Shown here piece after piece: positions 17,819 to 25,785 of a stretch of DNA of 32,175 bases. The notes below the pieces were generated by a model, which was not told where the DNA came from, did not search any database, and saw only the letters and a list, made by a program, of their open reading frames with translations. This stretch comes from UBA6163 sp041753075 (GTDB lineage: Bacteria > Planctomycetota > Planctomycetia > Pirellulales > Pirellulaceae). Positions within the stretch are counted from its first letter, which is position 1. Each line of letters starts with the position of its first letter. The position numbers and the translations under genes were made by a program. The stretch spans positions 1 to 32,175 of the forward strand of contig JBGSVE010000025.1 of assembly GCA_041753075.1 (NCBI GenBank). The letters are read 5' to 3'.

Positions 17819-18937
17819 GTGTCGGACCACCACTGGATGACGCGCGCGATCGAATTGGCGACACGCGGCAAAGGCTTCGTCGAACCCAATCCGATGGTCG
17901 GCTGCGTGCTTGTCAAAGATGGCGTTTGTATCGGCGAAGGGTATCATCGTCGATTCGGCGGTCCCCATGCCGAAGTCGATGCGCTGGAGAAACTTGCCGA
18001 ACATAGTTTGGCCACCGGCGCAACCGCGTATGTGACGCTCGAGCCGTGTTGTCACACCGGCAAAACGCCGCCTTGTACCGACGCGTTGATTGCCGCAAAA
18101 CTGGCGCGCGTCGTCGTTGCCAACCGTGATCCATTTCCCCAAGTCGATGGCGGTGGACTTCGCCAATTGAGTGGCGCCGGGATAGAAGTAGTCACCGGAG
18201 TCGAGTCCGCGGCGGCGCTCGATTTGAATGCACCGTATTTCAAGCGACTGCGCACCGGACGTCCTTGGGTGATTGCCAAGTGGGCGATGTCCGTCGACGG
18301 TCGCATCGCCACGGCGACGGGCGACAGCCAATGGATCAGCGGCGAATTGTCGCGCGGCGAAGTCCACCGGTTACGCGGCCGCGTGGACGCAATCATCGTC
18401 GGCTCCGGCACCGTGACGGCGGACAACCCAACACTGACTGCGCGGCCGCCGGGTCCAAGATCCGCAATTCGCGTAGTGTTCGCCGGCGAGACGCTTCCGG
18501 CGTTGGGCGGAAATCTAATGCGGACACTCGCTCAAGCACCGTTGCTCGTTGTCACCGCGCCTGATTCCGATTCAGACGCGATCGACGCGCTCGAAAACCA
18601 CGACGCAGAGATCATGCGTTGTCAAGCATCATGCCGGATCGATCGCGTGCGTGAAGTGCTGACGAAATTAGCAACCCGTGGAATGACAAATGTCCTTGTC
18701 GAAGGCGGTGCGAATTTGTTGGCGAGTTTTGTCGCGGCCGGCGAAGTGGATGAGATTCACGCTTTCATCGCACCAAAGTTGATCGGGGGCGATTCTGCGC
18801 CCGGCCCCGTTGGTGGCAGTGGGTTTGCAAAACTTATCGATGCACCGGAGTTTGAATTGCGTGATGTGTCGCGGTGGGACAATGACATTCGCCTGGTCTT
18901 GCGCAAGTCCTCGGATTCGGATCGAATAGGTTTATGA
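17819..18937 (+). CDS. ribD: Bifunctional riboflavin biosynthesis deaminase/reductase RibD
   Basis: It catalyses the second and third steps of riboflavin synthesis: deamination of the pyrimidinone and NADPH-dependent side-chain reduction. The deaminase domain carries the zinc/catalytic set His50-Ala-Glu52 and PCCHTGKTPPC (Cys77, Cys86). The reductase domain begins near 150 with AKWAMSVDGRIA and has the conserved SGTVTADNPTLTAR and LVEGGANLLASF stretches. At 372 residues it has the family's usual length. GTG at 17819 is chosen because it gives the usual N-terminus a few residues before MTRAIELA; ATG 17837 is the alternative, and a start at 17729 would lie deep in the upstream gene. The stop overlaps the next start as ATGA. 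Confidence 0.95.
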   Translation: MSDHHWMTRAIELATRGKGFVEPNPMVGCVLVKDGVCIGEGYHRRFGGPHAEVDALEKLAEHSLATGATAYVTLEPCCHTGKTPPCTDALIAAKLARVVVANRDPFPQVDGGGLRQLSGAGIEVVTGVESAAALDLNAPYFKRLRTGRPWVIAKWAMSVDGRIATATGDSQWISGELSRGEVHRLRGRVDAIIVGSGTVTADNPTLTARPPGPRSAIRVVFAGETLPALGGNLMRTLAQAPLLVVTAPDSDSDAIDALENHDAEIMRCQASCRIDRVREVLTKLATRGMTNVLVEGGANLLASFVAAGEVDEIHAFIAPKLIGGDSAPGPVGGSGFAKLIDAPEFELRDVSRWDNDIRLVLRKSSDSDRIGL

Positions 18938-19899
18938 TATTTACAACCCTGTCCACCAAACTGGCTGTTGCCCATGTCATTGGCAAAGATGCTGCTCGTA
19001 TTGCGAATAATTTGTGTACGGCCAATGTTGTCGATTTGGACGAAGACCAAGGCTGCGAAAGTTTTGTCACCGACGTCCGTGGCAAGACGCTTGGCCATGT
19101 CTGCATCTATCGCAATGACAACGGATTGACGTTGCTGGGCTCCGGTGCATCCATTGGTGAAAGCGACGAGAATCAATGTGCGGCGGTTCTAAGTCACTTT
19201 GATCGTTATACGTTGAGAGAAGATTCGGTGCCGCTGGACGTCTCCGAGAACTTCCAGGCATTCGTGCTTGACTGGGAAATGGCGCTTGCATTCAAGGGTT
19301 GGCTCGTGAATTGGCAGGACTTGGCGACGCCCTTACGCCTGGGTTGGGCGAGAACCGAGTTTGCCGGCGGCACGGTCGAGTTGTATGAGGTTCCGTGGTG
19401 GCCAGAGGGAAGCGTCGTGGCACTAGCGTTGCCGCCGGCGACGGAAGCGTTAGTCAGTCATTTAATTTCGCTAGGTGGCGACGAGGTTGGCGAAGAAGAG
19501 TTTCATCGACGACTCATTGTCAATCGCTTTCCTTGGTATGGCGTCGATATCGATGCAACCAACTTGCCGCAAGAAGCGGATCGTGACAAGTTCGCGATCT
19601 CGTTCACCAAGGGATGTTATTTGGGCCAAGAAACCGTCGCGCGTTTGGATGCACTCGGCCAAGTGCAGAAGAGATTGGTCCGCTGGGATTTAACAAGTGA
19701 GTCAATGCCAGAGATTAATACCGAATTGCGCGACGGTGCTCGCATTGTGGGTAGATTGACCAGTATTGCGAGTGGTGCCGAAGAAAATGCGTACGTTGCG
19801 TTGGGGTTTGCGCGGCGGTCGCATTTTGATGTTGGCAGTACTGCGACCGGGACGAACCGGGATGGGTCCGTTGTCAGCGCCGTGGTGAGTGCAAACTGA
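18934..19899 (+). CDS. ygfZ: YgfZ/GcvT-like folate-binding protein
   Basis: This 321-residue protein belongs to the YgfZ (COG0354) family, tetrahydrofolate-dependent proteins that support iron-sulfur cluster enzymes. The diagnostic motif KGCYLGQE is at residues 226-233 with the conserved Cys228, followed by the expected TVARLDALGQVQKRLVRW segment and a C-terminal beta-barrel domain. Length fits the family. It overlaps ribD by four bases and shares one base of its stop with the next start (TGATG), so the three genes are co-translated. Linkage to ribD is consistent with a flavin/folate cofactor neighbourhood (inference). Confidence 0.9.
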   Translation: MIFTTLSTKLAVAHVIGKDAARIANNLCTANVVDLDEDQGCESFVTDVRGKTLGHVCIYRNDNGLTLLGSGASIGESDENQCAAVLSHFDRYTLREDSVPLDVSENFQAFVLDWEMALAFKGWLVNWQDLATPLRLGWARTEFAGGTVELYEVPWWPEGSVVALALPPATEALVSHLISLGGDEVGEEEFHRRLIVNRFPWYGVDIDATNLPQEADRDKFAISFTKGCYLGQETVARLDALGQVQKRLVRWDLTSESMPEINTELRDGARIVGRLTSIASGAEENAYVALGFARRSHFDVGSTATGTNRDGSVVSAVVSAN

Positions 19900-20396
19900 T
19901 GTCAGTACCGTCCGCCCGCATGATTACGGATTTATTTGTGTACGGCACGCTCAAGCGCGGTGAATGTCGCGATTCGTTGTGGCCACGGAAACCGCTAGCG
20001 GTCAAGGACGGGTTTGTGCGGGCGCGACTTTATGATCTAGGTCCTTATCCGGCGATCCGAGTGGATGGGGAGGAGATTGGGAGTGGGGGAGTGGGGGGGC
20101 GGGGAGTGTTTGAAGATTTGGATTGGGTGAAAGGTGAGGTGTGGTCGTTTGATCGTGAGGATGTGGCGACAACGATCAAGCGGTTGGATGAGATTGAAGA
20201 GACGAACCAGCGTGGGTTTGAAAACTTATATGACCATGTGGTCGTGCGCGCGTTCGATGAGGTTGGTTCGACAAGCTCGTGTTTGGCGCTGGCGTATCAA
20301 TATAGTTGTGAAGATCGATTGGCCGGTTCAAAAAAATTGCGGCCAGAGATAAGCGCGAGGTTTGTTGAATGGTCTGCGGAAGCACGACGAGATTAA
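19899..20396 (+). CDS. Gamma-glutamylcyclotransferase-fold (AIG2-like) protein
   Basis: This is a 165-residue protein of the GGCT/AIG2/BtrG fold. The family start 'DLFVYGTLKRGECR' (YGTL at 15-18) and the LYDLGPYPAI segment are clear. The likely catalytic glutamate is in RLDEIEE near residue 98. Substrate unknown. The reading frame overlaps the ygfZ stop by one base (TGATG); ATG 19920 is an alternative start. A G-rich tract (20066-20105) encodes a glycine-rich loop EEIGSGGVGGRG that looks like an insertion into the fold. Codon usage from there on is purine-rich and unlike its neighbours. It is the last gene of the operon. Confidence 0.85.
   Translation: MSVPSARMITDLFVYGTLKRGECRDSLWPRKPLAVKDGFVRARLYDLGPYPAIRVDGEEIGSGGVGGRGVFEDLDWVKGEVWSFDREDVATTIKRLDEIEETNQRGFENLYDHVVVRAFDEVGSTSSCLALAYQYSCEDRLAGSKKLRPEISARFVEWSAEARRD
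20066..20105 (+). repeat. G-rich low-complexity tract inside the GGCT-like gene
   Basis: This stretch of about 40 bases on the plus strand is made of G runs (including one of seven G and several of four or five) separated by one to three bases. It satisfies a four-run quadruplex pattern and encodes a Gly/Glu-rich loop. It looks like slippage-prone expansion. Confidence 0.7.
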
Positions 20397-20446
20397 CAAT
20401 CGCTGTTGGATCGTCGCGAAGTTGCGTGATTTCCTGGCGACACTTG

Positions 20447-20737
20447 CTATTCTTCGCGATCACCGTCAAGTTGGGCTTTGTATTGATCGCGCTCGCGGCG
20501 GGTCGCTTCGAGATCAAAAATCAGATATTTCATGTCGAGCCGAAGCTGCGACAGCGCTTCTTGAACTAGGTTCAAAATCCGTCGGCGGCGCGTGCTGCAC
20601 TCGACCACTCGTTGCAGCGCCGGTGCGACCACATCGCGATACCGAGCCGGCAAACTATCGATGGCCCGCGCCATCTCTTGCAGTTCAATCGGGGTTTCTT
20701 CGTTCAACAGGTCAGGCTGCGGGATCGCGTTATGCAT
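20447..20737 (-). CDS. Small coiled-coil protein, unknown function
   Basis: This is a 96-residue protein with no recognised family. The first half (IELQEMARAIDSLPARYRDVVAPALQRVVECSTRRRRIL) and the second half (LVQEALSQLRLDMKYLIFDLEATRRERDQY) are predicted helical; the second is a likely coiled coil with a highly charged end. No signal or membrane segment is present. ATG 20737 is chosen; the in-frame extension to 20836 has a different, less protein-like composition. It is convergent with the GGCT-like gene (50 bases between stops). It may be a small adaptor or regulator, which cannot be told from sequence. Confidence 0.65.
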   Translation of the reverse strand: MHNAIPQPDLLNEETPIELQEMARAIDSLPARYRDVVAPALQRVVECSTRRRRILNLVQEALSQLRLDMKYLIFDLEATRRERDQYKAQLDGDREE

Positions 20738-21121
20738 CGATTTGGCTCTTGAGCAGGGTTTCGAGGACGGCTGGTGATGTGACCGAATGATTGTCAAAAT
20801 TGCACTCTTCATGCCGCTTCCCTGCTGCGGTGCCAAAAAATAGTCGCAAACCCTTTGTGGTTATTAGGTTAGGTAAAACCGCACAGCGTTTCCGGGCGCT
20901 GCTTATGATTTCCGAATGTGGCAAAAAGTCAACGCGATCACTCTTGGCCCTTTGACTTAAATCTTGTTACTACTTGACTTTAAGACCAAAGGCCGCGACC
21001 CGGATCAATGTGGCGACAACGCCACACCGTGGTGACTGATTTCATCAGCGACTGCCTTCATCATCATCGCTGACTGCTTTGATTGTGGCCGCTTACCGTC
21101 AACGGGTCAAATTTTATTGCC
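20738..21121. other. Intergenic region between divergent genes with hairpins
   Basis: This stretch of 384 bases is non-coding. Features seen are a perfect 6-bp hairpin GTGGCG-ACAA-CGCCAC (21010-21025), an inverted pair TCAGCGA (21045-21051)/TCGCTGA (21067-21073), and two TTGACTT copies (20952, 20974) that resemble -35 boxes but have no good -10 box at the usual distance. It should hold promoters for both flanking genes; none can be named with confidence. Confidence 0.5.
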
Positions 21122-23890
21122 ATGCTCCAACCAAACGCCGACCAACTAGCGCCGTCTAGCGCGGCTCGGCAAACCTTGCAGCGCCCGCCTTTAAAAAATC
21201 TTTATCCCGCGCTGCGATCGTTTTGTTCGCTACTGCTGCTCGGCACAACCTGCTCGGCACAGATTAACGATTCGCTTGACTCGTATCCGCCGCGATGGCA
21301 TTTGGCGACATCCGATTGTGCCGCCGAAGTGCTCAAACAAAATAACAACCCGACCGGCGGCGTGGCAGACAGCGGCTGCGAAACGATAACGCTGAAAACC
21401 GGTGCCGGCAGCGAAGCGATTGTCGAATATCGGATTGAAGCGGTTCGTGTGATCGATGAATTGACCGCCACGGTGATGTTGCGCGCCGCCAAGCCGGGTC
21501 AACGAATCGGCTTTCGCGTTCGTTATCCCTACATGACCAATCCGCAAACTCGCCAACCCATTTCGGTGTTGTTGTATGGTGCGGAGTATCGCCAGCCGGG
21601 CGTTTGGCAAAAAGTCGGCATCGGTGCGATCGCCTCACCGCTGCGGCTCAAGGCAATGGCGTTGCGCCGTGAATTCGGAGCCGCCGCCAACCTCGACGAT
21701 CCGTTTGTCGATGCGGTCGTCGTCAACGCCTACACCGGAGCGGGCGAAACAACGCTTTCAATCGACAATGTCCACGTCGATGGCCTGGTCGCGGTAACTT
21801 CGATGCAATCGTTGTTCGCTACTCGCCAACAAGCGACACGTTTACCATTGACCGGCACGGGGCCGTCCGATGCATCCAATGAAACTTCATCAGGCCCCAG
21901 CACACCATTTCCGGCGAACCAAATAACGCGGATTTTGCAGCATAATGGCGAACCGCTCGATTGGGTACGCACGCTCGGTTTCAATGCAGTGTTGATCAAT
22001 CGTCCCCCGACGGAACGAATCCTCCGCGAAGCGATGTTGGCCCGTGTCGCGATCATTGCCCCGCCGCCAACCGCGCCCGACATGGCGCTGGAACCGCTGC
22101 TCGAACCGCTCATCGGTTACTACCTCGGTACGTCGCTCAACCAATCGAATCTGCAATCCACTGCGGCGACAGTAGATCGTATCGTCAAGTTCCCAACTCG
22201 CTGGCAACGGCCCGTGATGATCGCGCCAGCCGAAGCGTGGCGCGCCTTTGGTTCGTATGCCGACTCGATCGTTCACGATCTTGCGCCACCGGTTCGCGGC
22301 CTGGCCGCTGACGAAGAAATCATTTCACTGGTCGACCGAGTCAATCGTGTTGGCAGACCGCTAAGCATTGTCGTCGGTGTGCCGACCGATCCACCAGCCG
22401 CATTGGCTTCGCAGCTCGACCAAATCTCCGGTTCGATCGGAGCACCGCGCGGCGACGATGTGCCCTGGCACGCAATGCTGCTGCAGGTCGCTCGAGCGCT
22501 CGAAGTCGCACCGCAAGCGATCCTGTATCGATCCAATCGATCGTTAACCAGCGGTTTGCCCGAAGACCAACGTCGCTCGATGGGCCTGAGCTACGTCAAT
22601 CGTTATCTCGAAGCGATCGGTCCGTTGGCCGCGAGCGTGACGAAGAAAGAAAAGATTGATTGCGAAGGGGCACGGTTCCGCTGCAGCCGTTTGGACTTTC
22701 CCGGTGGCCATGTGATGATCGCGTCGAGCTATCTGCAACAGCGAGGACTGTCGCTGGCCGGTGACGGTGACACGTTGCAACTGGTGCTACCGCCCAGCGA
22801 CACTACAAAAGTCGCTTACCGCGTAACGCATTTTTCCGCCGAACGAATCACGGTGCAAACTACTTCGCGCGGGCCGCGCTTGGAAATCGTCTCGCCCGAT
22901 TTGGTTGAAACGATTGTGATCTCCAGCGACCCCGAGATGGGCGGACGCTTGGCGGCGGTGTTGCGCCGCGTTGCCAGCCAAGCGGCGTTGGATCGTTGGC
23001 AATTGACCCGCGAGGCGCTCGACCAGTTGCAAACCGATTGGCAAACCACGACCTCCAGCCGCATTCTCGCCGCCAATCGTCCCTCGATCGATTTGCTCAA
23101 TGCCGCCGAGCGAACACTCAGCGAAGCCGAACCGATGTTTCGTTCCGGCGATGCATCATCAACGATGCGCATGGCCCGCCGCGCCGATGCTTGGCAATTG
23201 CGGGCGCGCTGGAACCTGCACGCGGCGCTATCGCCCGGCGGCCAATTGTCGCCGACGACCAGTTGTCCGCCGCTATTGTCCAGCGGCGGGATTTCGATAT
23301 TGCTGATGTGGTGGCCGCTGATGAGCGATCGCGGTTGGAGCGACAATCGGCTCTCCGGTGGCGGGCTGGACGACCGTTCGCAACTCGGACCCGCCGGTTG
23401 GACTTTTGGCCGGCGCAGTGAACAATCAACCCAGGCCGATGTCAAAATCATCGCCGGTCGCCAAGTCGAAGGCGGCGGATGTTTGGTTGCCGACGTCGCG
23501 TCAGTAACCGGCGGTACATTGCCCGGAGGATACGCCGGCACCACGATTCAAATTCGCAGCCCGGGGGCGCGGTTTGAAGCCGGCACCGCACTGCGGATCG
23601 ATGCCAAGGTTCGCACGCTGGGGTTCGGTGGTGCCGATCAAGGCGTGCTTGTCTATGATACGATCGGCGGCGCGGAGTTGGGTGTGCTGGTCCGCGCGGT
23701 ACCAACGTGGCAAACCGTGCGGCTGTATCGCCAAACGACATCCGCCGGAGAAATCAACGTGTTGTTTGAAGCGATTGGTGCGGGCGAGTTTATGATCGAC
23801 GATGTGCAAGTCCGCTCGTGGGAACCGGCGGCCAGCGAGACGATCCCCATGCGCCGCATCGCCGAAGTCCCAATACCCAGTAAAAGTTAA
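21122..23890 (+). CDS. Large secreted protein, unknown family, with jelly-roll-like end domains
   Basis: This is a 922-residue exported protein. A long polar N-region precedes a hydrophobic core (FCSLLLLGTTCSAQ), consistent with a signal peptide. Residues of about 45-220 look like a carbohydrate-binding-type beta sandwich ending in TLSIDNVHVDGL. A central region (about 275-480) reads like a degenerate TIM barrel ('LGFNAVLINRP', 'IGYYLGTSL', 'RPVMIAPAEAW', 'RPLSIVVGVPTDPP'). A helical segment with alternating charges follows. The last 160 residues form a second beta-sandwich-like domain ending GEFMIDDVQVRSWEP. The pattern suggests a glycan-related protein, but I see no convincing catalytic acid pair, so no enzyme is called. 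ATG 21122 is preferred to TTG 21083. Confidence 0.82.
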   Translation: MLQPNADQLAPSSAARQTLQRPPLKNLYPALRSFCSLLLLGTTCSAQINDSLDSYPPRWHLATSDCAAEVLKQNNNPTGGVADSGCETITLKTGAGSEAIVEYRIEAVRVIDELTATVMLRAAKPGQRIGFRVRYPYMTNPQTRQPISVLLYGAEYRQPGVWQKVGIGAIASPLRLKAMALRREFGAAANLDDPFVDAVVVNAYTGAGETTLSIDNVHVDGLVAVTSMQSLFATRQQATRLPLTGTGPSDASNETSSGPSTPFPANQITRILQHNGEPLDWVRTLGFNAVLINRPPTERILREAMLARVAIIAPPPTAPDMALEPLLEPLIGYYLGTSLNQSNLQSTAATVDRIVKFPTRWQRPVMIAPAEAWRAFGSYADSIVHDLAPPVRGLAADEEIISLVDRVNRVGRPLSIVVGVPTDPPAALASQLDQISGSIGAPRGDDVPWHAMLLQVARALEVAPQAILYRSNRSLTSGLPEDQRRSMGLSYVNRYLEAIGPLAASVTKKEKIDCEGARFRCSRLDFPGGHVMIASSYLQQRGLSLAGDGDTLQLVLPPSDTTKVAYRVTHFSAERITVQTTSRGPRLEIVSPDLVETIVISSDPEMGGRLAAVLRRVASQAALDRWQLTREALDQLQTDWQTTTSSRILAANRPSIDLLNAAERTLSEAEPMFRSGDASSTMRMARRADAWQLRARWNLHAALSPGGQLSPTTSCPPLLSSGGISILLMWWPLMSDRGWSDNRLSGGGLDDRSQLGPAGWTFGRRSEQSTQADVKIIAGRQVEGGGCLVADVASVTGGTLPGGYAGTTIQIRSPGARFEAGTALRIDAKVRTLGFGGADQGVLVYDTIGGAELGVLVRAVPTWQTVRLYRQTTSAGEINVLFEAIGAGEFMIDDVQVRSWEPAASETIPMRRIAEVPIPSKS

Positions 23891-23904
23891 TAGCAAAAAT
23901 TGTA

Positions 23905-23932
23905 GAACGGTTGTCCCCAACCGTTTGGGAAC
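23905..23932 (+). repeat. Dispersed palindromic repeat, copy B
   Basis: The hairpin AACGGTTG-TCCC-CAACCGTT with flanks GTAG before and TTTGGGAAC after lies 14 bases after the stop of the 922-residue protein. It is identical over 28 bases to the intact unit of copy A on the other strand. Confidence 0.85.
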
Positions 23933-23933
23933 C

Positions 23934-23975
23934 GGCCGCTCGTCGTGGATCTTGTTAAAGATCCAGGCGGCGGCC
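23934..23975. repeat. Nested hairpin with GTGGATCTTGTTAA core (copy D)
   Basis: The inner stem GGATCTT/AAGATCC with loop GTTA (23947-23964) is enclosed by the outer stem GGCCGC (23934-23939)/GCGGCC (23970-23975). Twenty bases (GTGGATCTTGTTAAAGATCC) are shared with the right arm, reverse-complemented, of the element at 31647-31715. It directly follows repeat copy B. Confidence 0.75.
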
Positions 23976-24030
23976 CAACTTTATTAGTGCACATCAACCG
24001 AACGTTGTGAACTAAAACTGCTTACCGCAA

Positions 24031-25407
24031 TTGAGCACTCGAGTGACCCACGACGCACTGACCATTTGGCAAGCCGGCGTTGCCGCGGTTCGCGCCGACA
24101 ACTTGGTCGCCGAAGCAATTGATTTCGACTCTCGCGAATTGCGTATCGGCGACGAATCAATCGATCGTCGCTCGTTTGATCGCATCCTGATCGTCGGTGC
24201 TGGTAAAGCGGTCGCCGCAATGACCACGGCACTCGAACACCGTCTTGCACCGGCATTCGACGTGCGCGGTTGGGTGAATGTTCCGGAAGGCACATTTGCC
24301 GCCGGTCAAGCAACTCGAGTCACGATTTTCGCCGCGCGACCCGCTGGTGCCAATGAACCGACGGCGGCAGTGGTCGAAGGCACCCGACGAATCTTGCAAA
24401 TGGTCGATTGCGCTGGCGCGGGTGACCTTTGCCTTTGCGTATTGTCCGGCGGCGGTTCGGCGCTGTTGGCCGCACCGATTCCCGGCGTCTCGCTCGCCGA
24501 CAAACTTGCCGTCACGCGGCACTTGAGCGGCGGCGGAGCGACCATCACCGAACTCAATGCGGTGCGGACGCAATTGAGTCTCGTCAAAGGTGGCGGACTG
24601 GCGCGGGCCTGTCGCGCCGCCGCGCTGGTGACATTGGTGCTGTCCGACGTGCTGGGTGATCCGCTGGATGTAATTGCATCGGGGCCAACGGTTGCCCGCC
24701 AGTCAACCGCTACCGACGCGCTGGCTATTTTGTCGCGATTCGATCCTGATCGCGAGTTGCCAAAGTCAATCTACGACGCGATTTCCCTCGGCTCGGATGC
24801 GGCAAACGCAACCAAAACCAACTCGCCAGACCGCGTCGTCGTGCTGGCCAATAACGCCACCGCAGTCGATGCGGCGGGCATTCGAGCCGAACAACTCGGC
24901 TACAACCACGCGATGCACTCGGCCACAATGAGCGAAGGCCTGGCGGAATCGATCGGAATCCAGCTTGCAGAAATGGCCGTTTCAATGCTCGCCAGCGGCG
25001 ACCTTGGCAAGCCAACACCCAATTGTCTGATCACCGGTGGCGAACCAACCGTTCGATTGCCGCCAGCATCCAATCGCGGACGCGGTGGACGCAACACGCA
25101 TTTGGTACTTGCCGCGATGAAGCATCTGACCAGCCTGGGCCTCGATCAGTCGATCCTCGATCGCATCACGATCCTATCCGGCGGAACCGATGGCGAAGAT
25201 GGCCCGACCGATGCCGCCGGAGCGATGTCAACCGCCGAAGTTTGGCGCGAAGCAATCCGCCAGCAACTCGACATCGCTGATTTCCTTCAGCGTTGTGACT
25301 CATACGAATTTTTCGACCGCTGCGGCGGCTTGGTAAAAACTGGCCCCACGCACACCAACGTCTGCGACGTCCGCGTTGTCGTCATCAATAACAACCGAAC
25401 AGAGTAG
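24031..25407 (+). CDS. Glycerate 2-kinase (GckA/TtuD, MOFRL family)
   Basis: It phosphorylates D-glycerate to 2-phosphoglycerate, feeding lower glycolysis. The family signatures are present in order: LIVGAGKA (about 51-58), CVLSGGGSALLAAP (about 138-151), VKGGGLAR, LSDVLGDPLDVIASGPT (about 206-222), LITGGEPTV (about 332-340), GRGGRN and LSGGTDGEDGPTDAAGA (about 385-401). All expected glycine-rich loops are intact. At 458 residues it is at the long end of the family. The start is TTG 24031 or GTG 24043; both give a normal N-terminus before the DALTIWQAGV segment and neither has a good ribosome site. The TAG stop lies inside repeat copy C. Confidence 0.92.
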   Translation: MSTRVTHDALTIWQAGVAAVRADNLVAEAIDFDSRELRIGDESIDRRSFDRILIVGAGKAVAAMTTALEHRLAPAFDVRGWVNVPEGTFAAGQATRVTIFAARPAGANEPTAAVVEGTRRILQMVDCAGAGDLCLCVLSGGGSALLAAPIPGVSLADKLAVTRHLSGGGATITELNAVRTQLSLVKGGGLARACRAAALVTLVLSDVLGDPLDVIASGPTVARQSTATDALAILSRFDPDRELPKSIYDAISLGSDAANATKTNSPDRVVVLANNATAVDAAGIRAEQLGYNHAMHSATMSEGLAESIGIQLAEMAVSMLASGDLGKPTPNCLITGGEPTVRLPPASNRGRGGRNTHLVLAAMKHLTSLGLDQSILDRITILSGGTDGEDGPTDAAGAMSTAEVWREAIRQQLDIADFLQRCDSYEFFDRCGGLVKTGPTHTNVCDVRVVVINNNRTE

Positions 25408-25432
25408 AACGATTGTCCCAATCGTTTGGGAT
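25404..25432 (+). repeat. Dispersed palindromic repeat, copy C (variant stem)
   Basis: The hairpin AACGATTG-TCC-CAATCGTT has the same flanks GTAG and TTTGGGA as copies A and B. Relative to them the stem has G to A in one arm and the matching C to T in the other, so pairing is kept. The GTAG flank contains the stop codon of the glycerate kinase gene (25405-25407). It lies between convergent genes. Confidence 0.8.
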
Positions 25433-25442
25433 AAAATCGAGG

Positions 25443-25778
25443 TTAGGACCGCTGCAGCATTTGGGCCCGAGCCATCGCGTCTTCGGCTTTGGTAATAAAT
25501 TGACGTTCTTGAGTTCCGGCCCAAGCTCGTTGATACGTAACGCTTAACGCTGTGAAATTGAACGCATCGCTTGGTTCCAATTCACAGACTTTCTCACCGT
25601 GTAGGATGGCATCTTGGTGTTGGCCCGTCTTGGTGTAAACGCGTGCAAGCGCTAAATGAGCCAGCACGAACGTATCGTCCTGCGCCACGATATTTTTAAG
25701 TCCGACAATGGCTTCGTCATACTTCTCATCATCGATCAATTTTTCGACGACTGAATATTCGATATGAATGTCACTCAT
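25443..25778 (-). CDS. Small TPR-repeat protein
   Basis: This 111-residue soluble protein is made almost entirely of tetratricopeptide-like helices: about 8-40 (VVEKLIDDEKYDEAIVGLKNI), about 41-74 (AHLALARVYTKTGQHQDAI) and a partial third ending in an alanine-rich helix. TPRs bind other proteins; no partner is evident. ATG 25778 starts seven bases after the ppdK stop, so the two genes are probably co-transcribed. A longer start at 25802 would overlap ppdK. Confidence 0.82.
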   Translation of the reverse strand: MSDIHIEYSVVEKLIDDEKYDEAIVGLKNIVAQDDTFVLAHLALARVYTKTGQHQDAILHGEKVCELEPSDAFNFTALSVTYQRAWAGTQERQFITKAEDAMARAQMLQRS

Positions 25779-25785
25779 AAAACTA

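Noticed and set aside
20952..20980. Sigma-70-like promoter built on TTGACT copies
   Set aside because: No acceptable -10 box lies 16-18 bases downstream of either copy on this strand.
6995..25432. Possible CRISPR repeats
   Set aside because: The repeats are far apart, unevenly spaced and lie after stop codons; no spacer-repeat array and no cas genes are present.
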